A DNA stretch of 46,681 nucleotides from SM23-78 sp041479965. GTDB taxonomy: Archaea; Nanobdellota; Nanobdellia; Woesearchaeales; SM23-78. Below, one piece after another: positions 25,031 to 33,591 of this stretch. The stretch is taken from assembly GCA_041479965.1 (NCBI GenBank), contig JBGOZE010000003.1, positions 1 through 46,681 of the forward strand, given 5' to 3'. The notes below the pieces were generated by a model, which was not told where the DNA came from, did not search any database, and saw only the letters and a program-made list of their open reading frames with translations. Every line of letters starts with the position of its first letter. The stretch's first letter is position 1. The translations under genes were made by a program, and so were the position numbers.

Positions 25031-25666
25031 ATGAAAATACTTGGATTGGATATTGAACTATTAAATCATGCATCTGTAAAGATTAAAGATAAGAAAATCA
25101 TATATATCGATCCTTTTGAGCTTTCTCAAGGCCCTGGCTTGGACAAGGCTGACATCATACTCATAACTCATGAGCACTATGATCACTGCAGCCCTAAGGA
25201 TGTAGCGAAAATTGCCACTGAGAATACCATCATCATTACTGTGGCTGACTGCCAGAGCAAGCTGAGCAACCTGAAGATAAAAGGCATGGCCCTGATTGAG
25301 CCTGGCAAGAGCATCAATGCAGATGGCGTGAAGATCACTGCTGTGCCTGCCTATAACCTGAACAAGACTTTCCATCCCAAGCAGAACGAATGGGTGGGCT
25401 TCATTGTTGAGATGGATGGAGTGAGAGTGTATCATTCAGGAGATACTGATTTGATTCCTGAGATGAAAGATATTGACGTGGATATTGCCTTGCTTCCTGT
25501 AGGCGGAACCTATACCATGAATGCAAAAGAAGCAGCGCAGGCAACCAAGACTTTCAAGAGGTGCAAGATAGCCATACCCATGCATTATGGCACAATCATA
25601 GGCACTGGCAGCGATGCTGAGACTTTCAAGAACAATGCTGGCTGCGAAGTAAAGATATTGATGTGA
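25031..25666 (+). CDS. Metallo-beta-lactamase-fold hydrolase (UlaG-like)
   Basis: A 211-residue MBL-fold metal-dependent hydrolase. The metal site motif THEHYDH is at residues 46-52, 'YHSGDTD' near 137, and 'IPMHYGT' near 193. The compact size and the 'LNHASVKIKDKKIIYIDPF' N-terminus match the UlaG-like group often annotated as predicted Zn-dependent hydrolases; substrate unknown. The ATG follows AAGGTGATATC. It is 15 bp upstream of aspS, so it is probably co-transcribed with it. Confidence 0.88.
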   Translation: MKILGLDIELLNHASVKIKDKKIIYIDPFELSQGPGLDKADIILITHEHYDHCSPKDVAKIATENTIIITVADCQSKLSNLKIKGMALIEPGKSINADGVKITAVPAYNLNKTFHPKQNEWVGFIVEMDGVRVYHSGDTDLIPEMKDIDVDIALLPVGGTYTMNAKEAAQATKTFKRCKIAIPMHYGTIIGTGSDAETFKNNAGCEVKILM

Positions 25667-25681
25667 AGGAGGAAGAGAATC

Positions 25682-27082
25682 ATGTTAAGGACTCATAATT
25701 GCGGAGAATTAAGAGAGGCAGATGCAGGAAAGAAAGTGACCCTGTGCGGCTGGGTTGAGACTCAAAGGATTCAGGGAAAGCTGAGTTTTATACTTCTAAG
25801 GGACAGGTACGGAATAACCCAGGTGTTTGTCAATCCTGCATTGACTAAAGAGCAAGGAGAAATAAGGAGAGAAAGCGTCCTTCAGATAAATGGCGAAGTT
25901 AAGAAGAGGCCTGAGAACCAGGTAAAGAAAGATCTGGCAACAGGAGAAATAGAATTAGCAGCTAATGAAATAAAAATCCTCAGCAGAGCTGACCCTCTGC
26001 CTCTTGAGCTCGGCGACAATGTTGAATCCACAGAGGACGTGCGCTTGAAATACAGGTATTTGGACTTAAGAAGGCCCAAGATGACTAGGAACATGATGAT
26101 AAGGCATAGGGCTGTCCAGTTCATCAGGGAATACCTTGACCAGCAAGGCTTCCTGGAGATAACAACTCCTATCCTCACAAAATCCACGCCAGAAGGCGCC
26201 AGGGACTATGTGGTGCCTTCCAGAGTGCACAAGGGAAAATTCTATGCCTTGCCTCAGTCTCCTCAGCAATACAAACAGTTGCTGATGGTTGCAGGCATGG
26301 ACAAGTACTTCCAGATAGCCCCCTGTTTTAGGGACGAGGCTGCAAGGGCCCACAGGGCTCCTGGAGAGTTCTACCAGCTGGACCTTGAGATGAGCTTTGT
26401 GGAGCAGGAGGACATCCTGAGGCTCACAGAGGACCTGATGATACAATTAATCAAGAATGTTTTCCCGGAAAAACGAATAGGCCAAATCCCTTTCCCTAGG
26501 ATAAGCTATGATGACGCAATGGAAAAATATGGAGTCGACAGCCCAGACATCAGGAAGGACAAGAAAGACAAGGACGAACTTGCTTTCTGCTGGATAGTTG
26601 ACTTCCCGCTGTTCACCAAGCAGACAAAAGATGACTTTTTCTTCGGAGCAGGAAAAGTTTGGGCTCCTTCCCATCACATGTTCACAGCGCCAAAGGAAGA
26701 AGACATCCCTCTTCTTGACACCCATCCTGGCAAGGTGAAATCTTTGCAGCATGATCTGGTTCTCAATGGCTTTGAAGTGGGCGGTGGAAGCATCAGGATC
26801 CATGATGCAAAGACACAGGCAAAGATATTTGACCTCATAGGGTTCACAGACAAGCAGAAAAAAGAATTCTCACATATGCTAGAAGCCTTCAGGTACGGAG
26901 TGCCTCCTCATGGAGGAATCGCCCCGGGAATTGATAGGATACTAATGGTAATCCTAGGTGAGGAATCCATAAGAGAAGTCATTGCCTTTCCCAAGGACAA
27001 GGCAGCAAGAGACCCCGTCATGGACGCGCCTTCAGAGATTACGCAAGAGCAATTGGACGAGCTGGGACTCAAAATCAAATAA
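25682..27082 (+). CDS. aspS: Aspartyl-tRNA synthetase, bacterial type without GAD
   Basis: A 466-residue class II synthetase charging tRNA-Asp. Bacterial-type signatures are clear: 'YRYLDLRRPKMTRNM', 'GARDYVVPSRV', 'YALPQSPQQYKQLLMVAG', motif 2 'FRDEAARAHRAPGEFYQLDL' and C-terminal 'ARDPVMDAPSEI'. The large GAD insertion of bacterial AspRS (total about 590 residues) is missing; only about 40 residues bridge 'YDDAMEKYGVDSPD' to the 'FCWIVDFPLF' strand. Archaea normally have a different AspRS, so a transferred, trimmed gene is likely. Tightly linked to the MBL and YbaK genes. Whether it is discriminating for tRNA-Asp is not visible, but a separate AsnRS follows. Confidence 0.93.
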   Translation: MLRTHNCGELREADAGKKVTLCGWVETQRIQGKLSFILLRDRYGITQVFVNPALTKEQGEIRRESVLQINGEVKKRPENQVKKDLATGEIELAANEIKILSRADPLPLELGDNVESTEDVRLKYRYLDLRRPKMTRNMMIRHRAVQFIREYLDQQGFLEITTPILTKSTPEGARDYVVPSRVHKGKFYALPQSPQQYKQLLMVAGMDKYFQIAPCFRDEAARAHRAPGEFYQLDLEMSFVEQEDILRLTEDLMIQLIKNVFPEKRIGQIPFPRISYDDAMEKYGVDSPDIRKDKKDKDELAFCWIVDFPLFTKQTKDDFFFGAGKVWAPSHHMFTAPKEEDIPLLDTHPGKVKSLQHDLVLNGFEVGGGSIRIHDAKTQAKIFDLIGFTDKQKKEFSHMLEAFRYGVPPHGGIAPGIDRILMVILGEESIREVIAFPKDKAARDPVMDAPSEITQEQLDELGLKIK

Positions 27083-27092
27083 TTGCGGCAAA

Positions 27093-27554
27093 ATGAGTGC
27101 CTTCTCCAAACTCAAATCCTTTCTTGACAAGAACAAGGTTAGCTATGAATACAAGGAGCATGAAGAAGTCAGGACTAGCGAGGAAGCTGCCAAGGCCCGA
27201 GGAGAGGATATCAAGATTGGCGCCAAGGCAATGATTCTCAAAGCAGACGATAAATTCATTATATTTGTGCTGAGTGCTGCAAAAAAAATTGACTCTAAGA
27301 GAGTCAAGGAAATACTTGGAGTGAAGAGCTTGAGGTTTGCAACGCCTGAAGAAGTCACTCAACTGACAGGCTGCATTCCTGGAGGGGTGCCTCCTTTTGC
27401 CAACATTTTCGGCCTGGATTTGATTTTGGACAAGACCATCCCTCAGAACGAGTTCATGGCCTTCAATGCAGGCGAGAGAACCAAATCATTGAAGCTGAGA
27501 ACAAAGGATTATCTTGAACTGCTCAAGCCGAGGATTGAGGATTTCTCAATGTGA
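27093..27554 (+). CDS. YbaK/ProX-type aminoacyl-tRNA deacylase
   Basis: A 153-residue single-domain trans-editing enzyme that hydrolyses mischarged aminoacyl-tRNA. The family marks are 'VSYEYKEHEEVRTSEEAA', the lysine in 'GAKAMILK' (the catalytic-pocket lysine in this family), 'RFATPEEVTQLTGCIPGGVPPF' region and the final 'LKLRTKDYLELL'. The ATG at 27093 is chosen because it begins the domain; the open frame extends upstream only inside aspS. It starts 10 bp after aspS, so the pair is likely co-translated. Confidence 0.88.
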   Translation: MSAFSKLKSFLDKNKVSYEYKEHEEVRTSEEAAKARGEDIKIGAKAMILKADDKFIIFVLSAAKKIDSKRVKEILGVKSLRFATPEEVTQLTGCIPGGVPPFANIFGLDLILDKTIPQNEFMAFNAGERTKSLKLRTKDYLELLKPRIEDFSM

Positions 27555-27621
27555 TTTTTCGTGCTAATCAGTTAATTTTATAAAATCTTCTCGATTAGAT
27601 AATCAAATAAGGGTGATTATC

Positions 27622-28920
27622 ATGAAATATTTGTCAATCAAGGAAGCCATGAAGAAAGGCTCTGGAAAAGTCAGCGTCAGAGGGTGGGTGTATCGTGAGA
27701 GAGGAAGCAACAAGGTCAAGTTCGTTGTGCTCAGGGACGTTTCTGAGATCATCCAGTGCGTCATCAAGAAAGAGAAGTTCTCAGACGACAAGTTCAAGGA
27801 AGCTGACAAGGTCCAAATCGAGAGCTCAATGGAGATAACAGGCACCATAAAAGAGGATAAGAGAGCGCCATCTGGCTATGAGATTGAAGTAGATGACTTC
27901 ACTGTGGTGGGAGGAAGCGACAACTTCCCGTTGGCAGCTGACCAGAACAGGGAATTCCTGGACGACAACAGGCACCTTTCATTGAGAACTAGAAGAATGA
28001 CTGCCATCCTGAAAATCAGGAGCACAGTATTTGGTGCGCTGCACGAATACTTCAGGAGCAATGGATTCTATGAATACCAATCACCCATATTCCAGAGCGT
28101 GCAATGCGAAGGAGGAAGCACACTTTTCAGGGCAGAATACTTTGACAAGAAAGATGTTTTCCTCGCCCAGACCTGGCAATTGTACGCAGAGCCAGCAATA
28201 TTTGCCTTGGAGAAGATCTACACCATGGCTCCCAGCTTCAGGGCTGAGAAGTCAAGGACTTCAAGGCATCTGACCGAGTACTGGCATTGCGAGATGGAGA
28301 TTGCCTGGTGCAATTTCCAAGATGTGCAGGATGTCGGCGAAGCAGCTATTAAGCATGTTATCAAAAGAGTGCTCGAGACCAATAAGGAAGAGCTCAAAAT
28401 CCTCGAGAGAGATGTGAAGAAGCTTGAGCCCATCCTGAAAAAGCCATTCGTGAAGATAACCTACACTGAAGCATTGAAGCTTCTCAAGGAGAAGTGCAAG
28501 ATGGACATTGAATGGGGCAAGGACCTCAGGACCATAGAAGAGGACAAGATTTCTTCTCTCTACGACACCTTCATCATCTGCACTAACTATCCTAAGGAAG
28601 TCAAGGCATTCTACATGATGGAAACGCCTGATGACCCGCGCACTGTGCAGGGATGCGACTTCATAGCGCCAGAAGGATACGGAGAGATAATCGGCGGAAG
28701 CCAGAGAGAGCATGACATAGAGAAGCTTAAGAAAAGATTGGTGGAGATGGGCGAGAACCCTGACAACTACACCTTTTATCTTGACACCAGGAAATATGGC
28801 AGCGTGCCCCACGGAGGGTACGGCCTGGGAGTCGAAAGGCTCTTGTCGTGGATCTGCGGCTTGGACAACATCAAGGACGCTATTCCATTCCCCAGGACTC
28901 CGATGAGGTATAAGCCTTAG
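27622..28920 (+). CDS. asnS: Asparaginyl-tRNA synthetase, archaeal type
   Basis: A 432-residue class IIb synthetase. The N-terminal OB domain (about 1-105) has 'KVSVRGWVYRERGSNKVKFV'. The catalytic domain has 'QCEGGSTLF', 'TWQLYAEPAIFALEKIYTMA', motif 2 'FRAEKSRTSRHLTEYW' and motif 3 'GGYGLGVERLLSWI'. The 'QLYAE' and 'AEKSRTSRHLTEYW' contexts point to AsnRS rather than AspRS. The start is ATG 27622, five bases after GGGTGA; a GTG at 27613 is weaker. With AsnRS present, direct charging of tRNA-Asn is expected. Confidence 0.9.
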   Translation: MKYLSIKEAMKKGSGKVSVRGWVYRERGSNKVKFVVLRDVSEIIQCVIKKEKFSDDKFKEADKVQIESSMEITGTIKEDKRAPSGYEIEVDDFTVVGGSDNFPLAADQNREFLDDNRHLSLRTRRMTAILKIRSTVFGALHEYFRSNGFYEYQSPIFQSVQCEGGSTLFRAEYFDKKDVFLAQTWQLYAEPAIFALEKIYTMAPSFRAEKSRTSRHLTEYWHCEMEIAWCNFQDVQDVGEAAIKHVIKRVLETNKEELKILERDVKKLEPILKKPFVKITYTEALKLLKEKCKMDIEWGKDLRTIEEDKISSLYDTFIICTNYPKEVKAFYMMETPDDPRTVQGCDFIAPEGYGEIIGGSQREHDIEKLKKRLVEMGENPDNYTFYLDTRKYGSVPHGGYGLGVERLLSWICGLDNIKDAIPFPRTPMRYKP

Positions 28921-28950
28921 AAAAATATTTATTTTATTATTTTTATTTCT

Positions 28951-30087
28951 TTACGCTTCCAGTTCTTTCAGCGCTTCTTGGCAGAATTCCAGCGCTCCTT
29001 GGTAATAAACCCCCACGGGGTCTTTGTCGTTTCTCATGAGCACATCGATGACTGCGTCCTTGCCTGTCCTCTCTCTTTCCAGGTTGATTAGGTCTGCCAT
29101 GTCTTCGTTGTCAAATACTTCTCTTTCTGGCAGCTGCAAGAGCTCAAGCCTCTCGTTTATCTTCTGCAGGAGCCTGATAGCTATTTGTTTCCTATCAGCA
29201 GGGTCTTTCTTCTCGAGCTCGCTTATCTCATTGTAATGCTCAGCATCTATCTTGATCTTTTTTCTCAAGGGCTCTGTGCCCCCGTGCTTGACGCTGTACA
29301 CTCGCCCGATGGCTGCGTTGATAGCCTTTGACTTGTCCTCGATGCTGCTCACGAAGGTCTTGAGGCTTTCGTCATCATCAAGCCTTATCATCAGCTTCTT
29401 CTCCTCTACTTTCTCTTCATGCGTGATCTCCTCTTGCTTGACTTCTTCCTTCACGACCTCTTTTATCTCTTCTTTCTTGACTTCTTTCTCTTCTCTCTTG
29501 ATTTTCCTGCGCCTCTTCAGCAGGCTGTAGTGTATTATGATCGCTGCCTCGAAGAGCAAGCCGAACACTATGTTGATGGTGCTTATCGCCAGGTAGCCTG
29601 GCATCTCATTCTCGTAGAAGCTCATGGCTAATATCATGAATATCGCAGTAAACACAAATGGGAATACCATGAGAAAACCTGATTCCAGATGATATTTGTC
29701 AACCAAGATATAGGTCACAATGATGGTCAGGATCACCGGGGAGAATCCTATCAGTGTCTTGAAGGTGTCGAAATAAAAAGCAAAAAGGATTATGATCACA
29801 AGCCACAGTATCAGCGCTACAAAGCAAGTCCTCCTTATGGCCCTATGGACCACATCATCAGGAAGCTCAGCATATTCAGTCTCTTCTTTCTTGGTCTTGA
29901 CCTGTGTGGTCTTGGTTTTTTCTAAGCTCTGGCTCCTAGAGATGGAGGTCTCCTCTTCACTTGACTTGAGCTCATGCTCCTCAAAAGCAGGAAGCTCTTC
30001 TTCTGTCTTCAAGAATCCTTCCTCCAGCCTTTTCTGCCTCTCTCTATACTGAGGAACTGGTGGAATCAGAATATCCTCTTCTTCCAA
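28951..30087 (-). CDS. Hypothetical membrane protein with long charged regions
   Basis: A 378-residue protein. The N-terminal 80 residues are acidic and low-complexity. Four membrane helices lie at about 90-110, 114-130, 136-158 and 165-190. An extended Lys/Glu stretch (about 193-232, probably coiled coil) leads to a cytoplasmic helical domain (about 233-378) with 'DAEHYNEISELEKKDPADRK' and a TPR-like ending 'GVYYQGALEFCQEALKELEA'. I do not recognise a family. It could be a membrane-linked adaptor. It is a single gene, convergent with asnS. Confidence 0.65.
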   Translation of the reverse strand: MEEEDILIPPVPQYRERQKRLEEGFLKTEEELPAFEEHELKSSEEETSISRSQSLEKTKTTQVKTKKEETEYAELPDDVVHRAIRRTCFVALILWLVIIILFAFYFDTFKTLIGFSPVILTIIVTYILVDKYHLESGFLMVFPFVFTAIFMILAMSFYENEMPGYLAISTINIVFGLLFEAAIIIHYSLLKRRRKIKREEKEVKKEEIKEVVKEEVKQEEITHEEKVEEKKLMIRLDDDESLKTFVSSIEDKSKAINAAIGRVYSVKHGGTEPLRKKIKIDAEHYNEISELEKKDPADRKQIAIRLLQKINERLELLQLPEREVFDNEDMADLINLERERTGKDAVIDVLMRNDKDPVGVYYQGALEFCQEALKELEA

Positions 30088-30205
30088 TAAAACACCCCTT
30101 TTTTATGCTAATCAAATAATACATATGATGTGTTTTTTATAAGTTTTATGCTTTTTCGCATCCTGAAGCAAACATTTTTAACCTTCTCTGATTCCCAGGT
30201 AAAGC

Positions 30206-30718
30206 ATGAAAAAAACGAATCTGCCGCAGATTGAAGTGAGGAAAGGAAGCATCACCACTTGTCAGGCTGATGCCATAGTCAATCCTGCGAACAGTTTCGG
30301 CTATATGGGCGGAGGAGTGGCTGGCGTCATCAAGAAAGTAGGCGGCCAGGTAATTGAGGATGAAGCCATAAGCCAGGCTCCAATCCAGGTTGGCCAGGCA
30401 ATATTGACGAGCCCGGGAGATCTTATCTGCCGCAAAATCATTCATGCTCCTACAATGCACAACCCTGCAGAAAAGACAAATGCTCACGCGGTTTTATGCG
30501 CCACTAAAGCTGCTCTTGAGCTTGCTGAGAGCGAAGGCTTCAGGAGCATAGCCATCCCAGGGATGGGAACTGATGTGGGCGGGCTTGACAAGTTAGAGGC
30601 TGCCAAGAGCATGATCAAGGCAATCAAGTCTATCAAATTCCAGAGCCTTGAGAAAATCATCCTGATTGATATTGATGATGGAATGGTTGAAGCTTTTGAA
30701 AAGGTTGTGAAGAACTAA
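30206..30718 (+). CDS. Macro domain protein (ADP-ribose binding/hydrolysing)
   Basis: A 170-residue single macro domain. 'DAIVNPANSFGYMGGGVAGV' is the phosphate/ribose loop of the family, and 'IAIPGMGTDVGGLDKLEAA' is the second loop. Such proteins bind or remove ADP-ribose and O-acetyl-ADP-ribose. The 'NPANSFGYMGGGVAG' form resembles archaeal Af1521-like domains. It has its own promoter-like AT stretch and no operon partner. Confidence 0.9.
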   Translation: MKKTNLPQIEVRKGSITTCQADAIVNPANSFGYMGGGVAGVIKKVGGQVIEDEAISQAPIQVGQAILTSPGDLICRKIIHAPTMHNPAEKTNAHAVLCATKAALELAESEGFRSIAIPGMGTDVGGLDKLEAAKSMIKAIKSIKFQSLEKIILIDIDDGMVEAFEKVVKN

Positions 30719-30785
30719 AAAAACACGCGCATGTAATTGTTAATGGTGATGATTTGAGGGAGGTAATCCCTTGCTTAGAAAATCT

Positions 30786-31988
30786 TTAAACTCCTAGTAT
30801 TTCGTCAGCTGCCTTTTTCATCCTGGCTTCGTACTCGTATTTCTTCTCTCCTTCTTTCTGCTCCTCGCTCAACAGCCTGATCAGCTCCTTGATCTTCTCT
30901 TCTCCTTTCTCTCCGAAAACCTTGGTCTGGTCAGAGTGCTTTTTGATGAGCTCTTCCTCTATCTGCTCTGCAGTGCCAGAGCTCACACTTATTTCCTCCA
31001 TCTCTTGGGATGATAGTTGCGAGGTGTTCCTCATGACGAAATAAGCAGACTTATTATACAATTCTTTGAAGCTGCTCTTGAAATCAATGTCGCTGGGCTT
31101 GCCGCTGCTCAGTTTGCCGCCTACCTTGAGAAGCACAATGGTGTTGTTGAATTCTTTGTGCTGGATTTTGAGCTCGAGCTCGTGGGTTATCTCTTCAGGA
31201 GTCTTGCCTTCAGCATCTATCTCTATCTTGTGGGTGTTCTTTATGTTGAGAGGGAAAAACTCGAGTTTCCCGTCTTCATAGAAGTAGAATCCTCCTCTGC
31301 CCAGCTTCCAGAGCTCTGCGAAATTAGTAGGGAAAACGGGCCCTGGATAGACCAGGTTCTTGTAATCATCAACGCTCTTGTGCTCGACCACATGGACGTG
31401 GCCGCCTGCGTAATAGTCAAAATTTCCGGGCATCTCTGTAGCTGGCATGGATTCCATCTTGTCAAGCTCTTCTGGCTTGAGCTCGTCTACTGCTGTGTGG
31501 AACATGAATATCTTGAAGCCGGGCTCCTGCTCTAATGGCTTGACATCGAGCATCTCAAAGTCTTTCTTCTCAAGGCTTCCTCTCTTGCCTCTCATGCCTG
31601 TTATCTTGGCCCCTGTCTTCTTGTCGACTGTGAACTTGAGCCTCAGCTTGTTGCCTGCCACTTCTCCATTCATCACATTCACGAGTAGCTCTGCTTCCTC
31701 GAGCACATCAATTATGGTCCTTCCGCCAGGGCTGTAATCATGGCTTCCAGGAACTACATAGACCGGGATGTTCTGCTTCCTTAATCTCTTAAGGAGCGAG
31801 ACAGCCTGTTTCAGGTGATCAAGAGAAGGCAAGGAAGTGTTGAAAAGGTCTCCTGCTATGAGGACAAAGTCAACGTTCCTCTCGAGGATGACGTGGATTG
31901 CCCTTTTGAATGCTTCCAGATTGAGGTTCCTCAGCGCAGGGTCTCTCCAAGCGCCTATATGCACGTCTGCCAAGTGGGCGAATTTCAT
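30786..31988 (-). CDS. mre11: Mre11/SbcD-type DNA repair nuclease
   Basis: A 400-residue calcineurin-like phosphoesterase for DNA end processing. Metal-binding motifs: 'HLADVHIG' (residues 5-12), 'VLIAGDLFNTS', 'VPGSHDY' (a family variant of GNHD) and 'YYAGGHVHV'. The C-terminus has a long charged helix (about 320-395). The start is ATG 31988, since the longer open frame adds a non-homologous hydrophobic segment, and a TATA-like TTTATATT lies about 25 bp upstream. The usual partner gene rad50 is not next to it; the neighbour is a 108-residue helical protein. Confidence 0.88.
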   Translation of the reverse strand: MKFAHLADVHIGAWRDPALRNLNLEAFKRAIHVILERNVDFVLIAGDLFNTSLPSLDHLKQAVSLLKRLRKQNIPVYVVPGSHDYSPGGRTIIDVLEEAELLVNVMNGEVAGNKLRLKFTVDKKTGAKITGMRGKRGSLEKKDFEMLDVKPLEQEPGFKIFMFHTAVDELKPEELDKMESMPATEMPGNFDYYAGGHVHVVEHKSVDDYKNLVYPGPVFPTNFAELWKLGRGGFYFYEDGKLEFFPLNIKNTHKIEIDAEGKTPEEITHELELKIQHKEFNNTIVLLKVGGKLSSGKPSDIDFKSSFKELYNKSAYFVMRNTSQLSSQEMEEISVSSGTAEQIEEELIKKHSDQTKVFGEKGEEKIKELIRLLSEEQKEGEKKYEYEARMKKAADEILGV

Positions 31989-32109
31989 AGGAGCATGGAT
32001 TAGGCATAAGAATATAAAGTTTACCAAAAGAATGCGAATGGAGGGAAAAAAAAGGAATTGAAGAAATAGCAGTGAAAAAATAAATCGATAAAATCTAATA
32101 AAAAAATCC

Positions 32110-32436
32110 TTATTTGCCGGCGAAAGCAACTCCTGAATTTGAAACTGCAATTTCTTCTGTTTGCTTCATGATTTTGTTGATGCGGTCCTCAGCTGCTTCA
32201 AACTCATTCATGCTGATGCGCGAGTTGATGAAAGCCAAGTCTGACTTCAGGAATTTCTCTACATATTCTTCTCCTTTTTCCTTGCCGAAATTCTTGATTA
32301 TGAACTGCTCTAGCTCTTCAATTAGATAAAGCACTCGCTGGCCTTCCTCATAGGCGCGCTTGAGCACGAACTCTTGGCGCTCAATCCTTTCTTCCAGCCT
32401 GCCGAGCGCAGGAACATGGGTTTTGAAAATGCTCAC
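32110..32436 (-). CDS. Small helical/coiled-coil protein
   Basis: A 108-residue all-helical protein. The start is GTG at 32436, chosen by GAGGTGA about 6 nt upstream. It contains charged helices ('RLEERIERQEFVLKRAYEEG' and 'FEAAEDRINKIMKQTEE'). No membrane segment or catalytic motif is present. It sits upstream of the Mre11 gene on the same strand (about 121 bp gap), so a shared role is possible, but I do not recognise the family. Confidence 0.6.
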   Translation of the reverse strand: MSIFKTHVPALGRLEERIERQEFVLKRAYEEGQRVLYLIEELEQFIIKNFGKEKGEEYVEKFLKSDLAFINSRISMNEFEAAEDRINKIMKQTEEIAVSNSGVAFAGK

Positions 32437-32489
32437 TCATCATCACCTCGTGAAGTAATGCTATCTTGAGTTGCTCATTACGCTCAGGG

Positions 32490-32501
32490 TATTTATAATT
32501 T
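32490..32501 (-). promoter_or_regulatory. TATA-like box for the small helical protein
   Basis: Minus-strand AATTATAAATAC, about 60 bp before the GTG at 32436. Confidence 0.4.
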
Positions 32502-32522
32502 TCCATCCTGGACCAAACCAAA

Positions 32523-32534
32523 ACATTTAAAACA
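32523..32534 (+). promoter_or_regulatory. TATA-like box for aldolase
   Basis: AACATTTAAAAC implies transcription start near 32555-32560, so a leader of about 150 nt containing both large hairpins would precede the aldolase ATG at 32711. Confidence 0.4.
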
Positions 32535-32563
32535 AGAAAGTGGTATTAAGAAGGATTGTTATA

Positions 32564-32693
32564 ACAAAAATTCGCTGCTCGGAACTATTCTCCACTCTAA
32601 AGGGTGGAGCTTTACGCTCCTCGCTTAATCGCGAATTTTTGTTCAAAAAATTGCGCACAAAAGTGTGGGCTTTAAACCCGCGCAATTTTTTGT
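32564..32693 (+). promoter_or_regulatory. Twin structured hairpins in the aldolase leader
   Basis: Two abutting stem-loops. The first has 13-bp arms AACAAAAATTCGC (32564-32576) and GCGAATTTTTGTT (32632-32644), enclosing CTCCAC/GTGGAG (32591-32610) or the exclusive alternative GGAGC/GCTCC (32607-32621). The second has 13-bp arms CAAAAAATTGCGC (32645-32657) and GCGCAATTTTTTG (32681-32693), enclosing GGG-CTTTAAA-CCC. They end 8 nt before the AGGAGG ribosome site of the aldolase gene. Either a regulatory leader or a pair of inserted palindromic elements fits. Confidence 0.7.
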
Positions 32694-32710
32694 AAAAAGG
32701 AGGATGTGCG

Positions 32711-33568
32711 ATGCGTGACCAGATAATCGAGCTCTACAATAAGGCTGATAAGAAGGGTTTTGCGATTGGCGCTTTTAATTTCTCGACCCACGAGATTGTC
32801 ATGGGAATAGTCAACGCTGCCAGGGCAAAGAAAGCTCCTGTCATCATCTCCATGAGCGAGGGTGAGAGGAATTATTTTGGCTGCGAGGAAAGCGCGGGGT
32901 TATACAAGGCAATCCTCAAGACCTATCCTCATGTCATCCTACACGCAGACCACACCAAGTCTTTCAAGGAGCTCAAGAGAGTCATTGATGCTGGCTATCC
33001 TTCTGTCCATTTTGACGGCTCAGAGCTGGGCTTCAAGAGCAATCTCAAGGAGACCAAGAAGGCTGTTGAGTACGCCCATAAGAATGGTGTTTTCATCGAG
33101 GGAGAATTGGGCGGCATAACTGGGGGCTCAACAGTGCATGACAAGAGCCTCAAGGAAGTGTTGACTTCTGATATGCTAACTGATCCTGTGCAGGCAGAGT
33201 CATTTGTGAGCTTGACAGGTGTTGATTCATTGGCAATAAGCATAGGCAATGCCCATGGCTTGTGGAGGGAGCAGAAGCAATTGGATTTCAACAGGCTGAG
33301 CGAGATAAAGGTCAAGACTGGCAAATTCCTGGTATTGCATGGAGGATCAGGCATTAGTGCAGAGGATTTCAGGCATGCCATAGGGCTTGGCATCAATAAG
33401 ATTAACATTAATACTGAGACAAGAGTAGCCTATGCTCACGCCTTGCTGCAGGCAGTGCAGAAGAGAGAGGATTATGTTCCTTATCATTACCTTCAATCAG
33501 TTATTGATGCTGTCAGCAAGTTGGTAGAGGAGAAGATAGTGATTTTCAAGTCAGATAAAAAGATTTGA
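32711..33568 (+). CDS. fba: Class II fructose-bisphosphate aldolase
   Basis: A 285-residue zinc aldolase (FbaA/GatY family) interconverting fructose-1,6-bisphosphate and triose phosphates, or tagatose analogues. Zinc and catalytic residues: HADH at 78-81, the E of 'FIEGELGG' near 130-132, H182 in 'IGNAHG', H210 in 'VLHGGSG'. 'NKININTETR' is the family phosphate-binding strand. Most archaea use unrelated class I or bifunctional aldolases, so this bacterial-type enzyme suggests transfer. The ribosome site AAGGAGGATG is strong, and structured hairpins lie just upstream. Confidence 0.93.
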   Translation: MRDQIIELYNKADKKGFAIGAFNFSTHEIVMGIVNAARAKKAPVIISMSEGERNYFGCEESAGLYKAILKTYPHVILHADHTKSFKELKRVIDAGYPSVHFDGSELGFKSNLKETKKAVEYAHKNGVFIEGELGGITGGSTVHDKSLKEVLTSDMLTDPVQAESFVSLTGVDSLAISIGNAHGLWREQKQLDFNRLSEIKVKTGKFLVLHGGSGISAEDFRHAIGLGINKININTETRVAYAHALLQAVQKREDYVPYHYLQSVIDAVSKLVEEKIVIFKSDKKI

Positions 33569-33591
33569 AAAAAAAAGGTGATAATAAAAAA

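Noticed and set aside
26982..27092. Longer frame of the YbaK-type gene inside aspS
   Set aside because: The extension is a shadow of the aspS 3' end; the domain begins at ATG 27093.
31989..32150. 54-residue hydrophobic N-terminal extension of Mre11
   Set aside because: The conserved metal-binding motif starts right at ATG 31988; the extension crosses the promoter-like box and overlaps the upstream gene's 3' end.
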